This document shows, piece after piece, positions 17,517 to 26,024 of a DNA stretch of 59,342 nt. Source of the stretch: Prevotella sp. UBA2850 (GTDB taxonomy: Bacteria > Bacteroidota > Bacteroidia > Bacteroidales > Bacteroidaceae). Location of the stretch: NCBI GenBank assembly GCA_002350805.1, contig DEFO01000017.1, forward strand, positions 1 to 59,342, written 5' to 3'. Positions within the stretch are counted from its first letter, which is position 1, and the number at the start of each line of letters is the position of its first letter. A model generated the notes under the pieces. The model did not search any database. It worked only from the letters and a program-made list of their open reading frames with translations, and was not told the DNA's origin. Position numbers and translations under genes: made by a program.

Positions 17517-18560
17517 TTAGTTGTTCTCCGGGCGCAGTTTGCGAACCGTCACACCTGCCTGCCACATCTCCTGGTTGCGCATGGCCTCGAGTTCTTTCTC
17601 CAGACCCTCACGGTAATCGGGTTTTGAGTTCGAGTCGATGGAGATCTGTGCTTCAGTTCCGTTCTTCACACTCTCGTAGAGCTGCTGCATCACCGGCTTA
17701 ATGGCATCGTGGAAACGAGGAGCCCAGTCCAGCGCTCCACGCTGAGCCGTTGTCGAGCAGTTGGCGTACATCCAGTCCATTCCCTTCTCGCCAAAGAGCG
17801 GACCAAGGCTCTGGGTCAGTTCCTCAACCGTCTCGTTGAAAGCCTCCGAGGGTGAATGGCCGTTCTCGCGCAGCACTTCATACTGAGCCAGCAACAATCC
17901 TTGAATAGCACCCATCAGCGAGCCGCGCTCACCAGTCAGGTCGCTGGTTGCCTCGCGCTCGAAAGTGGTCTTAAACAGATAACCCGCTCCGATGCCGATA
18001 CCGAAGGCGATGGTCTTCTCCTCTGCCTGACCGCTGGCATCCTGATAGACGGCATACGAGCAGTTCAGGCCGCGACCCTCACAGAACATGGTGCGCAGAC
18101 TGGTGCCCGAACCCTTAGGAGCCACCAGAATGACATCCACATCCTTGGGAGGAACGACTCCCGTGCGGTCGCTCCAGTTGATGGCAAAGCCATGAGAATA
18201 ATACAAGGTCTTACCCGGTGTTAGATATTTCTTGATGGTGGGCCACACCTGAATCTGACCAGCATCCGACAGGAGCATGCACAAAATAGTACCTCTCTCA
18301 GCCGCCTCCTCAATCGAGAAGAGCGTCTTGCCCGGCACCCATCCGTCGGCTACCGCCTTCTCGAAGGTTTTGCCCTGACGCTGACCGACAATCACGTTGA
18401 AGCCATTGTCGCGCAGGTTGCAAGCCTGACCGGGTCCCTGGATACCATAGCCAATCACGGCGATAGTTTCGTTTTTCAGCACCTCGCGTGCCTTTTCCAA
18501 TGAAAACTCCTTGCTGGTGACTACTGTTTCTATCACGCCACCAAAATTCATTTCTGCCAT
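17517..18560 (-). CDS. ilvC: Ketol-acid reductoisomerase IlvC
   Basis: IlvC isomerises and reduces acetolactate or acetohydroxybutyrate with NADPH, the second common step of valine and isoleucine synthesis. The 347-residue protein has the Rossmann motif GYGIQGPGQ and the KARI core (GQRQGKTFEKAV, VAPKGSGTSLR, HGFAINW). I start at the ATG at 18560 (MAEMNFGG), the usual N-terminus, instead of 18593. It is the last gene of the minus-strand ilv set, but has its own -7 box at 18703-18710 and a leader of about 135 nt, so it may be expressed separately from ilvDBN. Confidence 0.95.
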   Translation of the reverse strand: MAEMNFGGVIETVVTSKEFSLEKAREVLKNETIAVIGYGIQGPGQACNLRDNGFNVIVGQRQGKTFEKAVADGWVPGKTLFSIEEAAERGTILCMLLSDAGQIQVWPTIKKYLTPGKTLYYSHGFAINWSDRTGVVPPKDVDVILVAPKGSGTSLRTMFCEGRGLNCSYAVYQDASGQAEEKTIAFGIGIGAGYLFKTTFEREATSDLTGERGSLMGAIQGLLLAQYEVLRENGHSPSEAFNETVEELTQSLGPLFGEKGMDWMYANCSTTAQRGALDWAPRFHDAIKPVMQQLYESVKNGTEAQISIDSNSKPDYREGLEKELEAMRNQEMWQAGVTVRKLRPENN

Positions 18561-18633
18561 AATAGTTTTTGTTGTTTTAAATATGTTATACATATCCCTA
18601 TGAACCTTGTCCGCCCTTCACGAGAGCAGTCGT

Positions 18634-18684
18634 CTAAGTGGTCCATTCACTCCTTACTCGAAAGAACAACTGGGGACTAACCAT
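18634..18684 (-). other. Possible 16-residue upstream ORF in the ilvC leader
   Basis: Inside the predicted ilvC leader, an ATG at 18684 opens a 17-codon frame ending TAG (product MVSPQLFFRVRSEWTT). It is not especially rich in Ile, Leu or Val, so classical attenuation is not obvious. It may be chance. Confidence 0.2.
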
Positions 18685-18702
18685 TTTTACCTTACTGGGG
18701 TG

Positions 18703-18710
18703 CAAAAGTA
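18703..18710 (-). promoter_or_regulatory. -7 promoter box of ilvC
   Basis: Read on the minus strand, TACTTTTG matches TAnnTTTG. It lies 143 bases before the ilvC ATG, a long leader compared with the 5-60 nt seen ahead of other genes here. Confidence 0.55.
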
Positions 18711-18784
18711 ACAAATTAAAACGAAACAACCAAACAATCTTCTAGTTTTGTAGAAAAATAGTCGTTTCTTTTATCGTCACAACT

Positions 18785-18885
18785 GAGCCCTTTACACTTC
18801 CAGAGCAGCCCTCCACGCGCCTGGAGTTGCCTTCTACGCAGCTGAAGTTGCCTTCCACGCGCCTAATGCAGCCTTCCACGCGCCT
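18785..18885 (-). repeat. 21-bp tandem repeat, five copies (GTGGAAGGC family), left locus
   Basis: On the minus strand, units beginning GTGGAAGGC, GTGGAAGGC, GTAGAAGGC, GTGGAGGGC and GTAAAGGGC step exactly 21 bases (anchors at 18879, 18858, 18837, 18816, 18795). The same unit recurs at 34182-34286. This repeat is the main content of the 421-base gap between the thioesterase gene and ilvC, along with the ilvC promoter. Confidence 0.85.
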
Positions 18886-18980
18886 GTAGCGATCAATTAG
18901 CGACAGAAAAAAGCCTCCAGTGCTACAAGTTTTTCCTTGTAGCCCAGCAATCCTCCACAAAAGCCCTGCGGACGAGCGTA

Positions 18981-19724
18981 CTAGAAAAAGACTACCTTGC
19001 TGCGCACCACCTCTACATCGCCTGTCTTGCAAATACGGACGCAATACTCGTTCTCACCAGTCTGCTCACGGTAGAGACTCAGGCGGTCGCCCTGGTGGCT
19101 CTCAGCCACATAGGCCACCTCAAAACGGTGAATCTGATGCTTACTATACCAGTCGAGATCCCAGAGGTCGAGCACATGCTCAATGTATTTCACGCTGTTG
19201 ATGTGGCCGTTCATATCCACATCATTATAATAGGTGTCGATGGTACGCACCAGTTCGGCACCCGGGGTCATCTGCACACGCGAGCTTTTGGCGATGGGAC
19301 AAACTTTCTCGCGCTCAATATAGTCGCTGATAGAGCCGTTGTTGATTTCCAGCAGGTTGTGAGGCTGGCGCGTCTCGGTGTCGATCATTGCCCAGACGCT
19401 GCGCCCGTAGCCATAGACCTGTCCGTCGGGACCGCTGATGGCGAAGTTACGGTTGGTAAAGAAACGCATGGCTGTCTCCACCCATGTCTCCACCCAGAAA
19501 CGGTCGTAGGCCTTCGGCATATATTCCATCTCTACAGCCAGGCGCGAGAGCACCCATGCCTTGTTGATGGTTTTCAGATAAATCATGCCGAAGCCGCGGT
19601 CGTTGCTGTGAAAATCGGCTGCATTGAGCAGGTGGTTTCCTAAGTGCCCCATTAGCAGCCGCGAGTTGAAATCGCAGTGGAAGGGCTCGGCCATGAACTG
19701 ATATTTCCCTATTTTTTCCATCAT
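18981..19724 (-). CDS. Acyl-ACP thioesterase (FatA/FatB type)
   Basis: This 247-residue protein has two hot-dog halves as in acyl-ACP thioesterases (PF01643), which release fatty acids from acyl carrier protein. Visible marks are the first-half segment WVLSRLAVEMEYMPK and RFWVETWVE, and the second-half active-site pattern YNDVDMNGHINSVKY, where Asp, Asn and His are the expected catalytic set. It lies between ilvN (39 bases upstream) and ilvC on the same strand. Branched-chain amino acid intermediates feed iso/anteiso fatty acids in Bacteroidota, which could explain the placement (inference). The start may be 19724 or the adjacent ATG at 19721. Confidence 0.87.
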   Translation of the reverse strand: MMEKIGKYQFMAEPFHCDFNSRLLMGHLGNHLLNAADFHSNDRGFGMIYLKTINKAWVLSRLAVEMEYMPKAYDRFWVETWVETAMRFFTNRNFAISGPDGQVYGYGRSVWAMIDTETRQPHNLLEINNGSISDYIEREKVCPIAKSSRVQMTPGAELVRTIDTYYNDVDMNGHINSVKYIEHVLDLWDLDWYSKHQIHRFEVAYVAESHQGDRLSLYREQTGENEYCVRICKTGDVEVVRSKVVFF

Positions 19725-19763
19725 TCGTTCTGAAGTAAGTAATATTTTTCCAGATTGAAAGGT

Positions 19764-20312
19764 TTATTTTCTGTGCAATGCCTCCTGCTTTTCCAGGAAG
19801 TCGCTCACCTGCTCCACGGTGCTGCGGGTCAGCGCAATGCGGCCGCTGCGGGTGTATTGCAGCACGCACCCGAACTCGTCGAGCGCATAGTAAAGGTTTT
19901 GAATCTCTTCCGTCACGCTGCTCAGCATCACGGTGCAGTAGGTGGGGTTCACCTCGATGAAGCGGGCATTGTGCTTGCGCACCACGCGCGACACCTCGGG
20001 ATGCTCCAGCACCAGGCGCGTTGAGAGTTTATACATGCCCACCTCACGGATGAAGAGCTGGTCGTCGGTGTAGTAATTGGCCTTCACCACGTCGATTTTC
20101 TTCTCTATCTGCTTGGTGATTTTCACGATCTGGTCTTCATCGCTCCAGGCGGTGATGGTGTATTTGTGCACCCCCGGAATGCTACTGGCCGACACATTGA
20201 GGCTCTCAATATTGACCTGCCGGCGGGTGAACACAGCCGTGATCTGGTTCAGGATACCAGCCACATTCTCCGAATACACCAGCAGCGTGTATAGTGTCTT
20301 TTGGTCTTTCAT
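19764..20312 (-). CDS. ilvN: Acetolactate synthase small (regulatory) subunit
   Basis: This 182-residue protein has an N-terminal ACT domain (TLLVYSENVAGILNQITAVFTRR, here beginning at about residue 5) that in this family binds valine and feedback-inhibits the large subunit, followed by the C-terminal small-subunit domain. The ATG at 20312 gives the usual short N-terminus before the ACT strand; a GTG at 20330 is an alternative. It follows ilvB by 50 bases on the minus strand. Confidence 0.93.
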   Translation of the reverse strand: MKDQKTLYTLLVYSENVAGILNQITAVFTRRQVNIESLNVSASSIPGVHKYTITAWSDEDQIVKITKQIEKKIDVVKANYYTDDQLFIREVGMYKLSTRLVLEHPEVSRVVRKHNARFIEVNPTYCTVMLSSVTEEIQNLYYALDEFGCVLQYTRSGRIALTRSTVEQVSDFLEKQEALHRK

Positions 20313-20362
20313 TTCTCTTTCCGTTTTCACTTGTCACTCTTCGTTTCTTCATCACAGGCCGC

Positions 20363-22066
20363 TCACACCTCGAGCATCATCTCGTCGACATTCATTCCCG
20401 GCGGTGTAATCGGCAGCACGTCGTCATCTTCCTTGATGGCGCACTCCAGGATGTACGGGCCCGGTGTGGCAAGCATCTTCTTGATGGCTCCGGCAAGCTG
20501 CTGACGGTCGGTCACGGCCTCATAGGCTATGCCATAGGCACGGGCTATGAGCTCATAGCTGGGGTTCATCATCTTAGTGAACGACTTGCGGCGCATCCAG
20601 AACATATCCTGCCACTGGCGCACATTGCCCAGATAGTTGTTGTTGAGCAGAATCATCTTCACAGGGCATTGCTGCTCCATGATGGTGCCTAACTCCTCGA
20701 TGCACATCTGGAAGCCGCCGTCGCCCATGAAGCAACAAACCGCACGGTCGGTGGCGAAAGTGGCTCCGATGGCTGCCGGCATGCCATAGCCCATGGTTCC
20801 CAGACCGCCGCTGGTGCACAGGCTGCGCTGGTGGTGGAACTTGAAGTAGCGGGTGGCAAACAGCTGGTTCTGGCCCACATCGGTCACCAGCACCGTGTCA
20901 TCGGGTGCCTGCTCGGCCACACCGTTCACCACCTCGCCCATGAGCAGCGGACCACTGGTGGGATGAATGGCCGGTTGGATGACTTTCACGCGCTCTTTCT
21001 CGTCGAGCTCGCGAAACGAATCGCGCCATTTCTGATGTTTGTTCTTATAGAGCAAGGCCGTAATGGCGGGCAGCGACTCTTTGCAGTCGGCCACCACAGC
21101 CACATCGGTCTTCACGTTTTTGTCAATCTCGCTGCGGTCGATATCCAAGTGGATAATCTTCGCCTGACGGGCATACGTTTTCAGATTACCAGTCACACGG
21201 TCGCTGAAACGCATGCCGATGGCAATCAGCACGTCGCACTCCTGCTCCTTCAGGTTGACGGCATAGTTGCCGTGCATGCCCAGCATACCGACATTGAGCG
21301 GATGGTTGGAAGGCAGGGCCGACAGTCCGAGCATGGTGCGGCCGGCTGGAATATCAGCTTTCTCGAGAAACTCTCTCAACTCTTCCTGCGCATTTCCCAG
21401 TTCCACTCCTTGTCCGACAAGTGCCAGCGGCTGCCGGGCATTGTTTATCAGGTCGGCTGCCTGGCGCACCGCCTCGGGGTCGAGCTGCGGATAGGGCACG
21501 TAAGAACGTACAAAGTCGACCTTCTTAGGTTCCCATTCCACCTCTTCCACCTGTGCGTTTCGCGAGAAGTCGAGCACCACGGGTCCCGGGCGCCCGCTTC
21601 GAGCAATGAAGAAGGCACGGCTGACGGCCCAGGCGATATCCTCTGCACGCCGAATCTGATAGCTCCACTTTGAGATGGGTTGTGCCACACCCACCAGATC
21701 AACCTCCTGGAAAGCATCTGATCCCAGCGCCGAGATAGGCACCTGACCGGCGATGACCACCATTGGCGTAGAGTCCATCATGGCATCGGCAACTCCCGTC
21801 ATGGTGTTAGTGGCACCAGGACCGCTGGTCACCAGGGCGACACCCACCTCACCCGACACGCGTGCATAGCCTTCGGCGGCATGGGTGGCAGCCTGCTCGT
21901 GGCGCACCAAGATGTGGTCGAAGCATTTCTTCTCACCACGTGTATAGTCGAACAGCGCATCATAGACCGGCATAATGGCACCACCGGGATAACCGAAAAT
22001 GGTTTTCACACCCTCGGCCTGCAGGGCTCGCATGAGCGCCTTCGCTCCTGTAATTCTGTCTCTCAT
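20363..22066 (-). CDS. ilvB: Acetolactate synthase large (catalytic) subunit
   Basis: IlvB condenses pyruvate with pyruvate or 2-oxobutyrate using thiamine diphosphate and FAD. The 567-residue protein shows GYPGGAIMPVYD and the catalytic Glu in RHEQAATHAAEGYAR in the N-terminal domain, and the ThDP-binding motif GDGGFQM ending in LLNNNYLG in the C-terminal domain. I choose the ATG at 22066 (MRDRITGAKAL); 22096 would add ten poorly conserved residues. It lies between ilvD and ilvN; the spacer to ilvD carries CTAG-rich repeats. Confidence 0.95.
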   Translation of the reverse strand: MRDRITGAKALMRALQAEGVKTIFGYPGGAIMPVYDALFDYTRGEKKCFDHILVRHEQAATHAAEGYARVSGEVGVALVTSGPGATNTMTGVADAMMDSTPMVVIAGQVPISALGSDAFQEVDLVGVAQPISKWSYQIRRAEDIAWAVSRAFFIARSGRPGPVVLDFSRNAQVEEVEWEPKKVDFVRSYVPYPQLDPEAVRQAADLINNARQPLALVGQGVELGNAQEELREFLEKADIPAGRTMLGLSALPSNHPLNVGMLGMHGNYAVNLKEQECDVLIAIGMRFSDRVTGNLKTYARQAKIIHLDIDRSEIDKNVKTDVAVVADCKESLPAITALLYKNKHQKWRDSFRELDEKERVKVIQPAIHPTSGPLLMGEVVNGVAEQAPDDTVLVTDVGQNQLFATRYFKFHHQRSLCTSGGLGTMGYGMPAAIGATFATDRAVCCFMGDGGFQMCIEELGTIMEQQCPVKMILLNNNYLGNVRQWQDMFWMRRKSFTKMMNPSYELIARAYGIAYEAVTDRQQLAGAIKKMLATPGPYILECAIKEDDDVLPITPPGMNVDEMMLEV

Positions 22067-22077
22067 TCGTTTTTCTT

Positions 22078-22154
22078 CTAGTTGTCTAGTTTCCACTAGT
22101 TAGACTGGTTTTACTAGCTTACTGGTTATATCCGTTGAACTAGTTTTTACTAGT
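22078..22154. repeat. CTAG-rich repeat between ilvD and ilvB
   Basis: CTAG or CTGG recurs at 22078, 22086, 22096, 22105, 22114, 22122, 22140 and 22150, roughly every 8-10 bases. ACTAGT is palindromic, so the tract could form small stem structures in the ilvDB mRNA. Confidence 0.7.
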
Positions 22155-23988
22155 CTGATTCATCAATGATTCTCACTCCACCCTTATCAGCCGATGATAC
22201 ACTTTGTGCGTAGGCCCGCAAGGCCTTGCTCACCTGCCGGTTGCGGCGCAAAGGCTGCTGCTCACGGGCAGCCAGCTCTTCGTCGGAAAGCTTCACGTTG
22301 ATGCTACGGCTGGGAATATCGATGACTATGATGTCGCCATCCTTGATTTTACCAATGTTTCCTCCGCTGGCAGCCTCGGGCGAGATATGTCCGATGCTGA
22401 GCCCCGACGTACCGCCTGAGAACCGACCGTCGGTAATCAGGGCACACTCTTTGCCCAGATGCATCGACTTTATATAAGACGTGGGATAGAGCATTTCCTG
22501 CATGCCGGGGCCTCCTTTGGGTCCTTCGTGAGTAATCACCACGCAGTCGCCGCTCTTCACACGCCCGCCCAGAATGCCCTCGCAGGCTTCCTCTTGCGAG
22601 TCGAATATCACGGCAGGACCCTCGAAATGCCAGAGACTCTCGTCAACGCCGGCAGTCTTTACCACACAGCCGTCCTGGGCGATATTGCCGAAAAGCACGG
22701 CCAGTCCGCCGTCCTTCGTATAGGCATTGTTTAAGCTACGAATACAGCCATTGACGCGGTCATCGTCGAGAGAGGCATAATAATAATCCTGGCTGCCCAT
22801 CTTCGTCGAGAACTGTCCGCTGGGAGCGGCGTAATAGATACCCGTAGGAGCATTGATTTGTGCCGGCTCGAGATAATCCATGTTTTTGGTGTTCTTCGGC
22901 GTTTCGTAGATGCGCAGTATCTCGCCCAGCGTCTTACCCTCAATGCGGCGCACGCTCTCGTTGATAAGTCCACCTTTGGCCAGCTCGTTCAGGATGCCCA
23001 TGATGCCGCCGGCACGATTACACTCCTGCACGCTGTATTTCTGCGTGTTGGGGGCCAACTTGCAGAGGCACGGCACCTTGCGCGAGAGGGCATCGATGTC
23101 CTTCATGGTGAAGTCGACACCAGCCTCTTGTGCCACGGCCAACAGGTGAAGCACCGTATTCGTTGAGCCGCCCATGGCTATATCTAGCGTCATGGCGTTT
23201 AGGAAAGCCTCGCGTGTAGCGATGGAACGCGGCAGGACACTCTCATCACCGTCCTCGTAATATGCCAGCGCATTTTTCACAATCTGCTGAGCTGCCTGGC
23301 GGAACAATTCTATGCGCTTCACGTGTGTGGCTAGCACGGTTCCATTACCGGGCATCGCCAGACCTATGGCCTCGGTCAGCGAGTTCATTGAATTGGCAGT
23401 GAACATACCTGAGCAACTGCCACAACCCGGACAGGCACACGACTCTATCTCTTTCAGCTCGTCATCGCTCACCGACGGGTCGGCACCTTTGACCATGGCC
23501 GTTATCAAGTCGGCATTCTCGCCACGCCAACGCCCTGCCTCCATCGGGCCGCCACTACAGAACACGGCTGGGATGTTCAGGCGCATGGCAGCCATGAGCA
23601 TGCCCGGCGTCACCTTGTCGCAATTCGAGATGCAGATCATGGCATCGGCCTTGTGCGCATTCACCATGTATTCCACCGAGTCGGCAATGATGTCGCGCGA
23701 AGGCAGCGAATAGAGCATGCCGTCGTGCCCCATGGCGATGCCGTCGTCGATGGCGATGGTGTTAAACTCGGCCGCATAACAGCCCATTCGCTCTATTTCC
23801 TCGCGCACAATCTGGCCAATCTCATGCAGATGAGTGTGACCGGGAACAAACTGTGTGAACGAGTTGACAATGGCAATGACGGGCTTGCCAAACTGCTCGT
23901 GCTTCATGCCCGTGGCTACCCACAAGGCACGCGCACCGGCCATTCTCCTGCCTTCCGTACATACGGCACTTCGCAATGGATGTTTCAT
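22150..23988 (-). CDS. ilvD: Dihydroxy-acid dehydratase IlvD
   Basis: IlvD dehydrates dihydroxy-acids to 2-oxoacids in valine and isoleucine synthesis and carries an Fe-S cluster. The 612-residue product has the cluster cysteines in ISNCDKVTPGM and CACPGCGSCSGMFTANSMN, and the C-terminal GRFSGGTSGLSIGHISPEAA. I start at the ATG at 23988 (MKHPLRSAV), since the upstream extension to 24108 is hydrophobic, unlike the family, and runs through the promoter. First gene of the ilv operon. Confidence 0.95.
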   Translation of the reverse strand: MKHPLRSAVCTEGRRMAGARALWVATGMKHEQFGKPVIAIVNSFTQFVPGHTHLHEIGQIVREEIERMGCYAAEFNTIAIDDGIAMGHDGMLYSLPSRDIIADSVEYMVNAHKADAMICISNCDKVTPGMLMAAMRLNIPAVFCSGGPMEAGRWRGENADLITAMVKGADPSVSDDELKEIESCACPGCGSCSGMFTANSMNSLTEAIGLAMPGNGTVLATHVKRIELFRQAAQQIVKNALAYYEDGDESVLPRSIATREAFLNAMTLDIAMGGSTNTVLHLLAVAQEAGVDFTMKDIDALSRKVPCLCKLAPNTQKYSVQECNRAGGIMGILNELAKGGLINESVRRIEGKTLGEILRIYETPKNTKNMDYLEPAQINAPTGIYYAAPSGQFSTKMGSQDYYYASLDDDRVNGCIRSLNNAYTKDGGLAVLFGNIAQDGCVVKTAGVDESLWHFEGPAVIFDSQEEACEGILGGRVKSGDCVVITHEGPKGGPGMQEMLYPTSYIKSMHLGKECALITDGRFSGGTSGLSIGHISPEAASGGNIGKIKDGDIIVIDIPSRSINVKLSDEELAAREQQPLRRNRQVSKALRAYAQSVSSADKGGVRIIDESD

Positions 23989-24041
23989 ATCAGCGTTCGA
24001 ATTTGCTTTCTCTTTTACCTTAAATAATAGAATAATGGCTG

Positions 24042-24049
24042 CAAAGTTA
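24042..24049 (-). promoter_or_regulatory. -7 promoter box of the ilv operon
   Basis: On the minus strand, TAACTTTG matches TAnnTTTG, 54 bases before the ilvD ATG; predicted leader about 47 nt. Confidence 0.6.
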
Positions 24050-24082
24050 CAGAGTTTTTCTGTAATCACCAACAAAACATAG

Positions 24083-24141
24083 GCAAAAAACAATCCGTAA
24101 CGAAACATTTGTAAGAAATTACAAGCGTTTCGTTACGGATT
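24083..24141 (-). terminator. Long-stem intrinsic terminator after the OmpA-like gene
   Basis: AATCCGTAACGAAAC (24092-24106) and GTTTCGTTACGGATT (24127-24141) form a perfect 15-bp stem, with an inner TGTAA/TTACA stem in the loop. On the minus strand a T run (complement of 24085-24090) follows, so it ends ompA transcription just upstream of the ilvD promoter. Confidence 0.88.
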
Positions 24142-24190
24142 AACAGATTTACCGCCTATTGGCGATAACAACTATCAGGTGACAGTCGGG

Positions 24191-25309
24191 TTACTTCACG
24201 AAGACAACAGCCAGACGGTTAGAGGTGGTTCCCTGAACACCACGGCCCACAGCCTCGTCGACCACAACGGCACGGCTCTTCAGATAATTGGCCACCACGT
24301 CGGCACGAGCCTGCGACAGCTGCTGGTTCCACTCGGCACCACCCTCAGGAGAGGCTGTACCTACAATCTGCACATGAGAACCCTCGCGGATGCCATTCAG
24401 TGCATACTTAGCCTCGGCGGTCAGCTCAGAGCTGCCCTGTGCGAAGGTAACCACATAGAGATTGTCAACTCTCACCTCGCGGGTATTGGTCTTCTCCTTT
24501 ACCACCTCTGTGGGCTTCTGTCCCAGTTCCTTGCGAAGGCGGTTGATTTCTGCGTTCAACTCGTCAATCTCGTTCTGGCGGTCGGCAATTTTGAAGTTGT
24601 GTGAACCAGTAGAGTTGCAGAACTTATATACGATACCGCAGTTCAGCTGGAATGTACTCTTGTTGATATTATACTGCACTTTCTGGTAACCGTTACCGTT
24701 CAAGGCCCAAATCATAGCCGGCTCCACATAGAGCTGCCACTCTTTCCAGTCGCCGAAGTTAAAGGCAAAATCAACAGCCAGTTTCGACGAGAGATTGTCC
24801 TTGCGATAGCGATACTCACGAGCTACTTCATAAGGAATAATACTGACTGGGGTACCCGGGTATAAATAATCTGTTAAATAGGTATCCTTATTCGTGAACG
24901 AATGTCCCCAACCAATACCATAGAGTGCTATTACCTCAAAGTCGCGGGGCTCTCCCGGATAGCCATTGAACCAGTTGGTCATGTTCACGGTTCCCAAAAG
25001 TGAGGTATTCATACCACGTACGAAGGTACCCGTTGATTCGGGGAATGTATTAGTCTTGCCATAAGGACGATTTGAGAAGTAGAGATTACTCTCCAAGGCC
25101 AGACCAAACACGGGAGTGAAATAACGGCCGACGCGCAGTCCTAAGTTCGAGTTAAGGTTTTTCATCCAACGGTTGTGAGTAGTTTTTGTAGCAAAGCCAC
25201 CATTCAGGCCGATGTAGAAATTGTCGAACGTTTTACTTTCCACCACTGTCTGAGCGGAAACAGATGCTGTCATGAAGGCGACAGCCATAACTAAAAATAA
25301 TCTTTTCAT
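24191..25309 (-). CDS. OmpA-family outer membrane protein
   Basis: This 372-residue protein has a signal peptide (MKRLFLVMAVAFMTASVSAQ), an N-terminal beta-barrel of about 230 residues (alternating strands such as NFYIGLNGGF and LGLRVGRYF), a short coiled linker (RQNEIDELNAEINRLRKEL) and a C-terminal OmpA peptidoglycan-binding domain (ELTAEAKYALNGI, then VQIVGTASPEGGAEWNQQLSQARADVV). It probably anchors the outer membrane to the wall. I start at the ATG at 25309, which gives the signal peptide. No exact TAnnTTTG is present upstream; a near match TTATTTTG lies at about 25324-25331. It is divergent from cobU. Confidence 0.9.
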   Translation of the reverse strand: MKRLFLVMAVAFMTASVSAQTVVESKTFDNFYIGLNGGFATKTTHNRWMKNLNSNLGLRVGRYFTPVFGLALESNLYFSNRPYGKTNTFPESTGTFVRGMNTSLLGTVNMTNWFNGYPGEPRDFEVIALYGIGWGHSFTNKDTYLTDYLYPGTPVSIIPYEVAREYRYRKDNLSSKLAVDFAFNFGDWKEWQLYVEPAMIWALNGNGYQKVQYNINKSTFQLNCGIVYKFCNSTGSHNFKIADRQNEIDELNAEINRLRKELGQKPTEVVKEKTNTREVRVDNLYVVTFAQGSSELTAEAKYALNGIREGSHVQIVGTASPEGGAEWNQQLSQARADVVANYLKSRAVVVDEAVGRGVQGTTSNRLAVVFVK

Positions 25310-25459
25310 ATTTTTAAAATTTACAAAATAACAGTTTTTTGCGACACAAAATAACGTAAAATAAATGAAACCGCCAAAAAAAATCGGGAAAAACATGCTT
25401 TTTGGCCTGTCTAAAAGGAATAATAATAAGGAAAGACCCGAAAAATGAGAAAAAAACAC

Positions 25460-25467
25460 TAACTTTG
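25460..25467 (+). promoter_or_regulatory. -7 promoter box of the cob operon (near-leaderless)
   Basis: TAACTTTG matches TAnnTTTG and ends eight bases before the cobU ATG at 25476, leaving a leader of only a few bases. There is therefore no room for a cobalamin riboswitch in the cobU mRNA. Confidence 0.6.
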
Positions 25468-25475
25468 CCCCTGCT

Positions 25476-26006
25476 ATGAGAAAGATCATTCTGATTACAG
25501 GCGGGCAGCGCTCAGGCAAGAGCGTGCAGGCAGAGACGATGGCGCTCAGCCTGGCCAAGGAGCCTGTCTATCTGGCTACTGCCCACATCTGGGACGAGGA
25601 ATTCAGAAACCGAGTACATATTCATCAACAGCGAAGAGGCCCGCAATGGACCAACATCGAGGAAGAGAAATACCTGAGCCGCCATGATGTCGGCGGGCGT
25701 GTAGTGGTCATCGACTGTATCACACTCTGGTGCACTAACTTCTTCTTCGACCGTACGGCCCATGAGTGGGAGCAGCCTACTGTTGAGGAAGCGCTCACCG
25801 CCCTGAAACAGGAGTTTGACAAGTTTACCAGTCAGGACGCCACGTTCATCTTCGTGACCAACGAAATAGGCAGCGGCGGTGTGAGCGAGAACGCCATTCA
25901 GCGGAAATTTACCGACTTAGAAGGCTGGATGAACCAGTATGTGGCGCAAAAGGCCGACGAGGTGATTCTCATGGTGAGCGGCATTCCGGTAGTCATTAAG
26001 AGTTAG
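25476..26006 (+). CDS. cobU: Adenosylcobinamide kinase/adenosylcobinamide-phosphate guanylyltransferase
   Basis: CobU phosphorylates adenosylcobinamide and then transfers GMP to it. The 176-residue product has the P-loop GGQRSGKS at residues 9-16, the LATAHIWDEE segment and the DCITLWCTN strand, with VTNEIGSGGV near the C-terminal third, all typical of CobU. It opens a four-gene plus-strand set (cobU-cobT-cobS-cobC) and is separated from cobT by 18 bases. Confidence 0.93.
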   Translation: MRKIILITGGQRSGKSVQAETMALSLAKEPVYLATAHIWDEEFRNRVHIHQQRRGPQWTNIEEEKYLSRHDVGGRVVVIDCITLWCTNFFFDRTAHEWEQPTVEEALTALKQEFDKFTSQDATFIFVTNEIGSGGVSENAIQRKFTDLEGWMNQYVAQKADEVILMVSGIPVVIKS

Positions 26007-26024
26007 GTACAAAACAAAGCAAAG

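Noticed and set aside
18742..19044. Minus-strand ORF spanning the left 21-bp repeat
   Set aside because: It overlaps the end of the thioesterase gene in another frame and consists mainly of the repeat; no start context.
25310..25475. Possible cobalamin riboswitch ahead of cobU
   Set aside because: Promoter box is 8 bases before the ATG and I see no B12-box-like sequence in the spacer.
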